From Spirochaeta lutea (lineage in GTDB: Bacteria; Spirochaetota; Spirochaetia; DSM-27196; Salinispiraceae), in contig NZ_JNUP01000041.1 in assembly GCF_000758165.1 (NCBI RefSeq), forward strand, positions 1-32,699: a stretch of 32,699 nucleotides of DNA, written 5' to 3'. Below are positions 8,001 through 14,575 of the stretch, one piece after another. The position numbers and the translations under genes are program-made. The notes beneath the pieces were generated by a model that worked only from the letters and a program-made list of their open reading frames with translations, had not been told where the DNA came from and searched no databases. The stretch's first letter is position 1. Every line of letters begins with the position of its first letter.

Positions 8001-10787
8001 CAAACCGGCGCCATCCGCATTACCCCGGTTACCACCACCCGGCCCAGCCCCTTCGCCCAGGACATCATCTGGCAGCACACCAACCTGAACCTCTACCGGG
8101 ACGACACCCCCGAAGACAGCCTGCCCGGCACCTACCAGGGCGACCCCGTCCAGGACGTCTTAGGCTCCGCAGCCCTGCGCCCCATCATCCCCCGGCACCT
8201 CATAACCCGCCTGGAAACCCAGCTCCAGGGCCTGACCCCTGACTCCCGGCCCCGGAGCCCCGAAGAACTCTACCAGCTGCTCAAGGACCGCCTCTGCCTA
8301 ACCCCCGGGGAATTCCGCCGCCTGGCCGCCGATCTGGATTCACCCGAGTCCGGGTTGCTCCCCAGCCTAGGGGGCTCCCTCTATGTAATCCGTTCCCGGG
8401 CCGCCGAAGGCCGACCGAGCCCCCGGCCGTGGATCTGCTGCGCCGACAGTCTGGCTGAAATCCGCCGCCTGCTGCCCCGCCGATCCTCCAGCCTGCTCAT
8501 CGCCCCCCTGGACCCGGTTTCCAATTTCCTGGACACCCTCCCGAGCCTGGAGGATTCTTTCGAGCTTTCTTCCTGGGGTGATTCGAATGCCCCTCGTACC
8601 CCATCCCCGGGTGAACCCCCCGTCAGCCCCGGTCCTCAGGGTTCCTCCCCGCTTCCGGACCGCCCGGGCCCCCTCTTCCTTCGCTGGCTCCAGAGCTACG
8701 GCCCCCTCCCGGTTCATGGCCCGAACCCTGCCCCGGGCCCGCAGCCCCTCCCCCCAACCCCGGGCGGCATTCCCGGTGACCCGGCAGCTGCATCCGGCCA
8801 GACCCTGGAGGATGCGGCACCCCGGGCTGACCACCAGCCCTCAGGCGGCACTCCCGGTGATCCGGCAGCTGCATCCGGCCAGACCCTGGAGGATAGGGCA
8901 CTCAGGGACGACCTCCAGCCCTCAGGCGGTACTTCCGGTGATCCGGCCGGTTCCACCGTCACGGCTGATTCCGGTCCTCCCGCCGGGGCGTTTTGGGAGC
9001 TTCTGACCGGGGTGGCGGATCTGAGGCCCGATCATCCCGGCCTGGCGGGTTTGGGAACCCAGCTCATCTGGGGGGCTGCCCTGGGTGAGCCCCTCCCGTC
9101 TCCCGAACCCTCCGGGGCGTATCACCGGACCGGCCCGGAGTCCGGGAATCCCGGGATGGATTCGGCCGGGAGGGAATCTACCGGTGTTCCTGCTGCGGTT
9201 GAACGGGCTCCCGGCGTCCGGGGCCAGGACGGTGCCGGGGCGAAGCAGTACCAGGTCTGCGATGCGGACAACCTGGAGCGGCTCCTGCGGATGCTGCGCA
9301 AACAGCGGGCCAGCTCCCATGCCCTTGTGCCTCCGGAATTTCTCCCCCGGCTCCTGGCCTGGAAGCAGGGGATCATCGATCTGCCGGATTCCGGGGAAGG
9401 ATCAGCCGCCCCGGGGAGTATAGAGCCCGGAACCGGCGGTCTGGCGAAATCCGGAGCAGATCAGGATGCCGGGGGACGCTTCGGCCGGGTTATGGAGAGG
9501 TTACTGTGGTATCCCGCCCGGCCCGGAGCCTGGGACCAGGTTATTCTGCCCAGCCGGGGTGCCCTGCCGGCCCTGCACCATGCCCAGGGCATCCTGTCCG
9601 AGCTGGGGCTTCATTGGTACGCCTGGCAGGACAGGGTGTTCTTCGGGTTCGAGGATGAGCGGGTCTATTTCTTCGATCCCCCCGAGGCACCTGCGGACCT
9701 GGCCCGGGCCCTGGAAGAGCTGTTTCCCGGCAGCGCCGGGAGCTACGATGTGCTGAGCCTTTCGGAGTTCAGCGGCCTGGCCCTGGGGGAGGTAAACCGT
9801 CTACTCTGGCAGCTTGCCTTCGCCGGCCAGGTGCGCGGGGACAGTATTGAAACCATCCGCCAGGGCATCGTCTCGGAGTTCGGCGCCAAGGAGCTGCCCG
9901 GCCTGGGAGGGCCCAGCCGGGGTTCCCGGGGCGGCCGGGTTCCGGGCGGAGCCGGTGCGCCGGGGAATTACGGCGCTCCGGGGATTTACGGGGCCTCGGG
10001 CATCCCGGGGCTGAACCTGCCCGGAGCCGTGGGAAGGCGCACCCGGGGACGCAGGGCGGCGCCCGGCCGGGGCATGCCCGGACCCCGGGAGTGGCAGGCC
10101 CTCCGGGGACTGCGGGGGCATTGGCTGCGGAACCCCCGGGCATTGGAATCACCCTGGGATAACCCCATGGCCGCCCTAGAGGCCGGAAAGGAGCGGGTCC
10201 GCCAGCTTCTGGACCGCTACGGGGTGCTGCTCCCGGGCATAACCCGGAAGGAGCTGCCCCTGCTGCAGTGGAGCAGCCTGTCCCGCACCCTGCGTCTCAT
10301 GGAGCTCTCCGGGGAGATCCGCAGCGGCCTGTTCTTCGCCGACCTACCCGGGCCCCAGTACATGCTGCCCCCGGACGCCGATTTCCTGGAGCAGGGCGGG
10401 GTGACCGGCCCCCTGGTCCAGGCAAAACCCTGGTACTGGATGAGCGCCGCCGACCCCGCCAGCCCCTGGGGCCTGGGCCTGCCGGGTTACCCGGGAGAGA
10501 TTCCCCGCCTGGAGGGCAATCTGATCATCTTCGACCCCCAGGGCCCCGCCGCCCATCTGACCCGCAAGGGCCGCGACCTGCACATCCGCCCCCGGACTAC
10601 CACCGCCCAGGCACCCTCCCTGGCGGCCTGCCTCCAGCAGATCGCCGACACCCTGCCGGGCTACAGCCCCCTGCGCATCGCCGCCATCAACCAAGAGCCC
10701 GCCGCCAAAAGCCCCTGGGCCGCCCCCCTGACCGAGGCCGGCTTCATCAACACCTACCGCCACCTTGAGTTGTGGAAGGGAATATAA
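5085..10787 (+). CDS. lhr: Lhr-type (large helicase-related) ATP-dependent helicase with expanded low-complexity inserts
   Basis: This superfamily 2 DNA helicase of the Lhr family is 1900 residues long; family members are usually about 1400-1600. Visible motifs are TAPTGSGKT at 43-51 (Walker A), DEVH at 231-234, SAT at 265-267, and a second RecA lobe with SSLELGIDVG and QRLGRAGHS. Lhr-type winged-helix, beta-barrel and C-terminal regions follow. The family acts in DNA repair and RNA:DNA unwinding. The excess length comes from Gly/Pro/Ser/Ala/Thr-rich inserts. One lies before motif Ia (about residues 65-140). Another, at about 285-415, includes a 13-unit 15-bp tandem repeat. Others lie around 1165-1310, 1340-1390 and 1610-1670. 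The ATG at 5085 follows AGGAG at 5073-5077; the frame is open further upstream to 4968. Reading frame and motifs are intact despite the insertions. It may be co-transcribed with the next small gene. Confidence 0.88.
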   Translation: MSAFPPEFDPLITRWFTSHIGTPTDFQTEVWQAASRGQDLVMTAPTGSGKTLAAFLWVLNRLMVQPGSPRPGAGVEAGAASDTVYPDDRQSVPGTGTYSGAGTPAASGEQTALGTGDTTEPGTSPGAEPGAKSTPGVRVLYISPLKALNSDMQRNLEMPLRAIEALAAGQGRTLAMPRIGLRSGDTPANQRRSLLKDPPEILITTPESLHILLTSQSGRGLFANLELLILDEVHALLPSKRGSLLSLNLAFLTRLAGDFQRLAISATVPEPRAVQEYLISGREAVPGGSGSGTGIPVSRSGGAAAGDIGVPDMGHGIGLDHPVPKPVPGGAGDAPSTDAPSTDAPSTDAPSADVPSADVPSADVPSADAPSADAPSTDAPSTDAPSTDAPSTDAPSVGLLSQDEKTPSPLPRHIAAAASKAYQLEVRMLQGTGEEFWHSLTRELYHRILDNRSTLLFTPSRRSAERITRLINEYHQAMDPGAPVLVYAHHGSLSREIRQQVEGQLKQGLLRGIVATSSLELGIDVGALDLVVLLGAPTSAASAIQRLGRAGHSLGQTSRGLIYPLHARETLDALVLARGVEQGLVESLPIPENPLDVLIQGILSMTSHRTWEEDELYAWVRRASSFRNLSRGDFNAVLDLLEGRYADQRFRDLQPRIFRRSQEGRLTAKPGAALLIYSSGGTITDRGYYKLRLEGAGSLIGELDEEFVWERRPGDTFALGSRVWLVRQITHNDVLVEPVQNPRSMTPFWRAEPGSRPWELSSLLTEFLEEAQDPGIFQTLPGAVQHLLTRQRGETQVPWPHRHHILAEHIESDEGEGGEGRPMLILHTLWGAAVNRPLAFILQGRLDQELGTGQAQVMAGNDTILISGVVIEDPRELLGGLALSRLEQYLTRGLETSGYFGARFREAASRALLLPKRGFGQRQPLWISRMRSRKLYARVKSIPGFPLIKETWRTCIRDEFNIPVLTSLLEEIQTGAIRITPVTTTRPSPFAQDIIWQHTNLNLYRDDTPEDSLPGTYQGDPVQDVLGSAALRPIIPRHLITRLETQLQGLTPDSRPRSPEELYQLLKDRLCLTPGEFRRLAADLDSPESGLLPSLGGSLYVIRSRAAEGRPSPRPWICCADSLAEIRRLLPRRSSSLLIAPLDPVSNFLDTLPSLEDSFELSSWGDSNAPRTPSPGEPPVSPGPQGSSPLPDRPGPLFLRWLQSYGPLPVHGPNPAPGPQPLPPTPGGIPGDPAAASGQTLEDAAPRADHQPSGGTPGDPAAASGQTLEDRALRDDLQPSGGTSGDPAGSTVTADSGPPAGAFWELLTGVADLRPDHPGLAGLGTQLIWGAALGEPLPSPEPSGAYHRTGPESGNPGMDSAGRESTGVPAAVERAPGVRGQDGAGAKQYQVCDADNLERLLRMLRKQRASSHALVPPEFLPRLLAWKQGIIDLPDSGEGSAAPGSIEPGTGGLAKSGADQDAGGRFGRVMERLLWYPARPGAWDQVILPSRGALPALHHAQGILSELGLHWYAWQDRVFFGFEDERVYFFDPPEAPADLARALEELFPGSAGSYDVLSLSEFSGLALGEVNRLLWQLAFAGQVRGDSIETIRQGIVSEFGAKELPGLGGPSRGSRGGRVPGGAGAPGNYGAPGIYGASGIPGLNLPGAVGRRTRGRRAAPGRGMPGPREWQALRGLRGHWLRNPRALESPWDNPMAALEAGKERVRQLLDRYGVLLPGITRKELPLLQWSSLSRTLRLMELSGEIRSGLFFADLPGPQYMLPPDADFLEQGGVTGPLVQAKPWYWMSAADPASPWGLGLPGYPGEIPRLEGNLIIFDPQGPAAHLTRKGRDLHIRPRTTTAQAPSLAACLQQIADTLPGYSPLRIAAINQEPAAKSPWAAPLTEAGFINTYRHLELWKGI
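6084..6278. repeat. 15-bp tandem repeat (13 units) inside the Lhr-type helicase gene
   Basis: Thirteen in-frame units encode variants of the pentapeptide APSTD (also APSAD and VPSAD; the last unit is APSVG), residues 334-398 of the helicase. Units differ by a few silent or single-residue changes and the variants are clustered, as expected from slippage and unit duplication. The period is a multiple of three, so copy-number change would not break the frame. Confidence 0.95.
8764..8925. repeat. 81-bp direct repeat (two copies plus a partial third) inside the helicase gene
   Basis: Two adjacent 27-residue units share GDPAAASGQTLED. The identical core GGCAGCTGCATCCGGCCAG starts at 8783 and again at 8864. 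A third degraded unit (GGTSGDPAG) follows. It lies in a Pro/Gly-rich insert between conserved parts of the Lhr-like protein. Confidence 0.85.
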
Positions 10788-10788
10788 T

Positions 10789-11244
10789 ATGAACCATCCC
10801 ATCTTCCGGTTTTTGGAATCCCCGTCTTCCATGGTGATTCCAACGCCCGATCCTCACCACCCCGGCCTGCTCACCCAAAGCCACCGGGGCTACAATTTCC
10901 TGAACAGCTGTCTGATCTGCAATACCACTGCTTCCCAGAAACTGAAGTTGCTATCCCTCGTCCTATCCCGACTCGGCCCCGTGGAGCCCGGCGTATTAGC
11001 GTCCCTCCTGGAAACTCCCCTCTCGGCCCAGGCCGCCGACCAGTCAGCCCCGGAGCAAACCACGGCCCTCAATCTGGCCGCCCGCTACCTTCCCGCCCGG
11101 GAGCTGACTCCGCTCTTCCGCCGCCTAGCAAGGGCAGGGTACCGCCCCGGCCCTGATACCCTGGCATCCCTGGAGCATCACCTCAACGGGAACCACCATA
11201 ATTCCCCGGGAGATATCGCCGAGCTGCTGGTGGTGTTTGTCTAG
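10789..11244 (+). CDS. Hypothetical protein downstream of the Lhr-type helicase
   Basis: The 151-residue protein is not recognised. It begins one base after the helicase stop codon, at the ATG at 10789, with AAGGGA upstream at 10776-10781, so translation is probably coupled to the helicase. The composition is GC-rich like the helicase gene. The N-terminus is polar with a short Cys-x-x-Cys-like LICN segment. The remainder is predicted helical, with LARAGYRPGPDTLASLEHHL near the C-terminus. No signal peptide or membrane segment is evident. It is the last gene of the GC-rich block before the accessory region, so its 3' end could have been altered by the insertion boundary. Confidence 0.6.
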   Translation: MNHPIFRFLESPSSMVIPTPDPHHPGLLTQSHRGYNFLNSCLICNTTASQKLKLLSLVLSRLGPVEPGVLASLLETPLSAQAADQSAPEQTTALNLAARYLPARELTPLFRRLARAGYRPGPDTLASLEHHLNGNHHNSPGDIAELLVVFV

Positions 11245-11373
11245 GGGGATTTCACTGTCTGTGGTAGTTGGCGATAGGAAGGTCTACCTGGCACGGAGGC
11301 TTCCTTGTCACATTAGGGGCATAGGATTATTTAGACATTACGCGGTTTTCAATGTATACTGGGGAAATGCAGG
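11245..11373. other. Non-coding junction between core-like DNA and the accessory region
   Basis: No gene is supported here. A weak hairpin is possible between AGGAAG near 11276 and CTTCCT near 11302. Base composition drops from the GC-rich block to the left. The recombinase remnant follows directly. Confidence 0.4.
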
Positions 11374-11637
11374 TTGGTAGCGGTAGGCCAGTATTCGGCA
11401 CGAAGCATTCAGGCCGTATTCCACCGAGCCTGTCAACAGGTCGGTATAACCAAGCCCGCATCGGTTCACAGCTTGCGTCATTCGTATGCAACCCATCTAT
11501 TGGAAGCCGGTACCGATCTGCGTATTATTCAAGAGCTATTGGGCCACAGCAGCACCAAGACAACGGAGATTTATACGCATGTCTCAATGGCCACCATATC
11601 AAGTATTCGTAGCCCCTTTGATGAACTCGATTTATAA
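11374..11637 (+). pseudogene. C-terminal remnant of a tyrosine recombinase/integrase
   Basis: The open frame of 87 codons contains the last part of a tyrosine recombinase catalytic domain. It shows [12 protein letters not shown] (box II HxxR), LLGHSS (the conserved GH) and the nucleophile tyrosine in TTEIYTHV, ending RSPFDELDL. The N-terminal core-binding domain and the first catalytic arginine are missing. No start codon with a proper ribosome site is present; only a TTG at 11374 opens the frame. The C-terminal pattern, including RSPFD after the tyrosine, resembles both chromosomal integrases and the end of integron integrases, but the diagnostic integron-specific insertion would lie in the missing part. 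It sits at the left edge of the low-GC accessory region and is probably the relic of the enzyme that brought it in. Confidence 0.8.
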
Positions 11638-11819
11638 GGAGGGGAGGAGTGTTACGTATTTAGTTCCGATATGGGCGGATATATGCAATGGGGGGTGATT
11701 TTTAAAGCGGATATACCTGCAATGGTTCGGGTATGAGAGATTTATGTTCAATGCCCGGCTTAATAGCTTTGTAGTCCTCGGCCATCCGTGGCCTCGGGAA
11801 AGTAAAAGGAGATAATTAA
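11638..11819. other. Leader region of the AT-rich helicase-nuclease gene
   Basis: No gene is supported. A short direct repeat of the type GCGGATATA...TGCAATGG occurs twice near 11675-11735. A small stem GGCCA/TGGCC lies near 11780. The Shine-Dalgarno AAAAGGAGAT at 11804-11813 belongs to the next gene. No convincing promoter is seen. Confidence 0.4.
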
Positions 11820-14303
11820 GTGGCAATAGATTTTAATAAGATTACCTCAAAAGAAAATGAAAATACAGCAATCAACCCAAAAGACATTTTCAATTTACTC
11901 CCGGGAAAAATTTCAAAATATAGCTACTTAAGAGATATACAAGCTGAGGTTCTTGAATCATGGTTTGTTCAAAAAGAAAATGCGACAAATATTGTAAAAA
12001 TGAATACTGGAAGTGGAAAAACTCTAATTGGCTTGTTAATTCTAAAATCTTCAATTAACGAGGGGAAAGGTCCTGCTGTATACATTGTACCAGATAATTT
12101 TTTACTAAACCAAGTATCAGAAGAAGCAAATAATTTGGGTATTGAAATAACGACAGACCCAAGTTCGATTAGATTTAGAAGAAATAAATCAATTTTAATA
12201 ACTAATGTTCATAGACTATTTAATGGGAAGTCAATTTTTGGAATTGGGAATGAAGGTATAAAAATAGAGATCGGCACACTATTGATAGACGATGCTCATG
12301 CATGTATAGAGAAAATTGAAGACCAATTTACAATTAGTATTCCCAATTCCTTTGATATTTATAACGAAATATTTAACTTATTAAAGGATGATCTTAAAAA
12401 GCAATCTCCATCAATAGTTGCGGATATAGAAAATGCTACACCCTACACAAATATCCAAGTACCGTTCTGGTCTATTCACAACAAATCAGATGATCTTTAT
12501 AGGATTCTTCTAAAAGCTAGTGAAAGTGATGAAATTAAGTTTCATTTACCACTCTTGAAAAACTCCATTGGACTATGTGATTGTATTATCACATCTGAAA
12601 AAATTGAATTTTCAATCAGAGTTACACCGATTAATATCTTTAATAGCTATTCTGCTTGTCAACGTAAAATTATAATGAGTGCTACTTTGCCAGATGATAG
12701 TACACTGGTAACAAATTTGGGAATTTCAATAGAAGATATAGATCATTCAATATCACCAAAATCTGCAAGTGATATTGGTGAAAGATTAATTCTCGTTCCG
12801 CAGGAATTAGATAACTCTATAAATAAAAATGATATAAAGGCTAAAATTACTGAAATAGCAAAAGAAATTAATGTTGTTATTATAGTCCCATCTTTTTGGA
12901 GATCTCGCTTCTGGAATGATGTAGCTCATAAAATTGTATCAGCAGAAAACATTGATGAGGCAGTTGACGAATTAAAGAGTAAACATTGTGGCATAACGGT
13001 TCTTGTAAACAAATACGATGGGATTGATCTTCCTCAGGATGCATGTAGATTATTGATAATTGATGAGCTTCCAGATGAAAGGCGTGAAATAGATAAAATA
13101 GACCTAAATTTACTAGGAAATAACACGTCAATTTTAAGAAAAAAAATACAAAAAATTGAACAGGGCATGGGAAGAGGTATTAGATCAAATGAAGATTACT
13201 GTGCAGTAATGTTAATTGGAGATAGTCTTGTAAATCATTTATACATGAATAACGCCATAGATTATTTTACCCCAGGCACAAAAGCTCAGTTTGATTTGTC
13301 TGAAAAAATATCTGAGCAAATTCGTGATAAAGGAATTGATGAAATCATTAGTACAATTAACCTCCTAATTAATAGAAATAAAGAATGGATATCTGCTAAT
13401 AAGCAAGCTCTCGTACATTCGTCATACAATAAAGGGCAAATTTCAGAAATAGCAATTTGTTTAAGAAATGCATATGATCAAGCAGAAATTCGTGGCTATC
13501 GAGAAGCTACGGATATTGTCCAAGCAGTGGTCAATAATATGTCTGCATCATTATTAAGAGGTTGGTTGAAATATTATTTAGCTAAAATGATGGATTTTCA
13601 AAATTCTGTTGAAGCTCAGCTTATTATGAAGAATGCAATTAAAGAGAATAGAAAGCTACCTGTTCCAGAAGAAGGGATTGAATATTTAAAACTTGAAAAT
13701 CTAAATAATACACAGGCTAAAACATGTCATGATTTCTTGATGGAATTTAGCAATAAAAATCATATTATTCTAAAGGTTAATGCTATTTTAGATGATCTGA
13801 TATTTTTACCAGATACAAGTAATAGGTTTGAAGAAGCTTTGAAAAATATCGCATATTATATCGGATTTAGTGCTCAAAGACCAGAAAGCGAATTTAAAAG
13901 TGGTCCAGATGATCTTTGGTCATTGGGCGATTTAACCTATTTGGTTATAGAATGCAAAAATGGAGCGGAGACAGATCTCATTAATAAACATGATTGTAAT
14001 CAATTGAATGGATCAATAAATTGGTTTAGAAGAGAATATGATTCTACTTGTAAATTTCTACCTTTAATGATTCATCCGAGTACTAGATTCCATAATGCCT
14101 GTTCTCCTCATGAGGACATTCAAATAATTACAAGCGAGAAGTTGGAAAAACTAAAAAAGAATATTAGAGCTTTTATTAAAGCTATTACTTCTACTGGGGT
14201 TATTTCGGCTGTGGAAGAAATTAGCAGAGCTTTAATAACATATAAATTAACAAAAGATTTGCTTATGAGTCATTATCCAGATTCATTTAGTATTTCAAAA
14301 TAG
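11820..14303 (+). CDS. DEAD/DEAH-type helicase with C-terminal PD-(D/E)XK-like nuclease domain, probable defence protein
   Basis: The 827-residue protein has a superfamily 2 helicase half: NTGSGKT at 62-68 (Walker A), DDAH at 157-160 (motif II), SAT at 287-289 (motif III) and QGMGRGIRS at 448-456 (motif VI). The C-terminus looks like a PD-(D/E)XK nuclease. FEEAL at 670-674 leads into an IGF turn, GPDDLW at 695-700 supplies the acidic residue, ECK at 711-713 is the ExK pair, and a conserved-type glutamine follows at 728. Helicase-nuclease fusions of this sort are common in phage defence. It is translated from GTG at 11820 after AAAAGGAGAT. The gene is much more AT-rich than everything around it, and it is flanked by a recombinase remnant and an attC-like hairpin, so recent acquisition is likely. 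The hairpin at 14306-14335 separates it from hsdM, so it is probably an independent unit. The exact defence family is not recognised. Confidence 0.75.
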   Translation: MAIDFNKITSKENENTAINPKDIFNLLPGKISKYSYLRDIQAEVLESWFVQKENATNIVKMNTGSGKTLIGLLILKSSINEGKGPAVYIVPDNFLLNQVSEEANNLGIEITTDPSSIRFRRNKSILITNVHRLFNGKSIFGIGNEGIKIEIGTLLIDDAHACIEKIEDQFTISIPNSFDIYNEIFNLLKDDLKKQSPSIVADIENATPYTNIQVPFWSIHNKSDDLYRILLKASESDEIKFHLPLLKNSIGLCDCIITSEKIEFSIRVTPINIFNSYSACQRKIIMSATLPDDSTLVTNLGISIEDIDHSISPKSASDIGERLILVPQELDNSINKNDIKAKITEIAKEINVVIIVPSFWRSRFWNDVAHKIVSAENIDEAVDELKSKHCGITVLVNKYDGIDLPQDACRLLIIDELPDERREIDKIDLNLLGNNTSILRKKIQKIEQGMGRGIRSNEDYCAVMLIGDSLVNHLYMNNAIDYFTPGTKAQFDLSEKISEQIRDKGIDEIISTINLLINRNKEWISANKQALVHSSYNKGQISEIAICLRNAYDQAEIRGYREATDIVQAVVNNMSASLLRGWLKYYLAKMMDFQNSVEAQLIMKNAIKENRKLPVPEEGIEYLKLENLNNTQAKTCHDFLMEFSNKNHIILKVNAILDDLIFLPDTSNRFEEALKNIAYYIGFSAQRPESEFKSGPDDLWSLGDLTYLVIECKNGAETDLINKHDCNQLNGSINWFRREYDSTCKFLPLMIHPSTRFHNACSPHEDIQIITSEKLEKLKKNIRAFIKAITSTGVISAVEEISRALITYKLTKDLLMSHYPDSFSISK

Positions 14304-14305
14304 TG

Positions 14306-14335
14306 TTCGAAAAGTACATCCCTGTACTTTTCGAA
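14306..14335 (+). terminator. Perfect hairpin just after the helicase-nuclease gene
   Basis: Thirteen bases, TTCGAAAAGTACA, pair perfectly with TGTACTTTTCGAA across a 4-base loop, beginning 3 bp after the stop codon. There is no downstream T-run, so it may stall transcription or protect the mRNA end rather than act as a classical intrinsic terminator. Confidence 0.55.
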
Positions 14336-14366
14336 GCTTGAATTTAAACAAGCCGGGCACTAAACA

Positions 14367-14446
14367 TAACAGCGAATACCCGGCTGCGCTTCGCTCCGCC
14401 CAAATTGCTCCCTTCGGTCGCAACTCCGGGTATTCGCGGAACGTTA
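14367..14446. repeat. attC-like imperfect palindrome, copy 1
   Basis: TAAC at 14367-14370 and GTTA at 14443-14446 bracket a perfect 12-bp inverted repeat, GCGAATACCCGG (14372-14383) with CCGGGTATTCGC (14426-14437). The right arm has extra unpaired bases between stem and GTTA. The interior has CTTCG-type mini-hairpins and CAAATTGC...TTCGGTCGCAA. Length, imperfect pairing and TAAC/GTTA ends resemble integron cassette attC sites. A related sequence lies at 24466-24548. Confidence 0.5.
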
Positions 14447-14525
14447 TAGATAATATCGCGCCGAGACAAATTTGGATATGATAGAATGACAATGCGGAAG
14501 ATTTTAAAATCCCCGCGCCCCAAGA

Positions 14526-14547
14526 AGCCCGGCGTCCATGCCGGGCT
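14526..14547. other. GC-rich hairpin in the hsdM leader
   Basis: AGCCCGGC pairs perfectly with GCCGGGCT across a 6-base loop, ending 18 bp before the hsdM Shine-Dalgarno (GGAG at 14566-14569). It could be an attenuator or a protein-binding site; no T-run follows. Confidence 0.4.
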
Positions 14548-14575
14548 AGGAAATAAAAACTGATTGGAGAACTAA

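Noticed and set aside
11352-11612. An overlapping open frame with an ATG start across the recombinase remnant
   Set aside because: Only the other frame encodes the HxLRHS, GH and Tyr motifs of a tyrosine recombinase.
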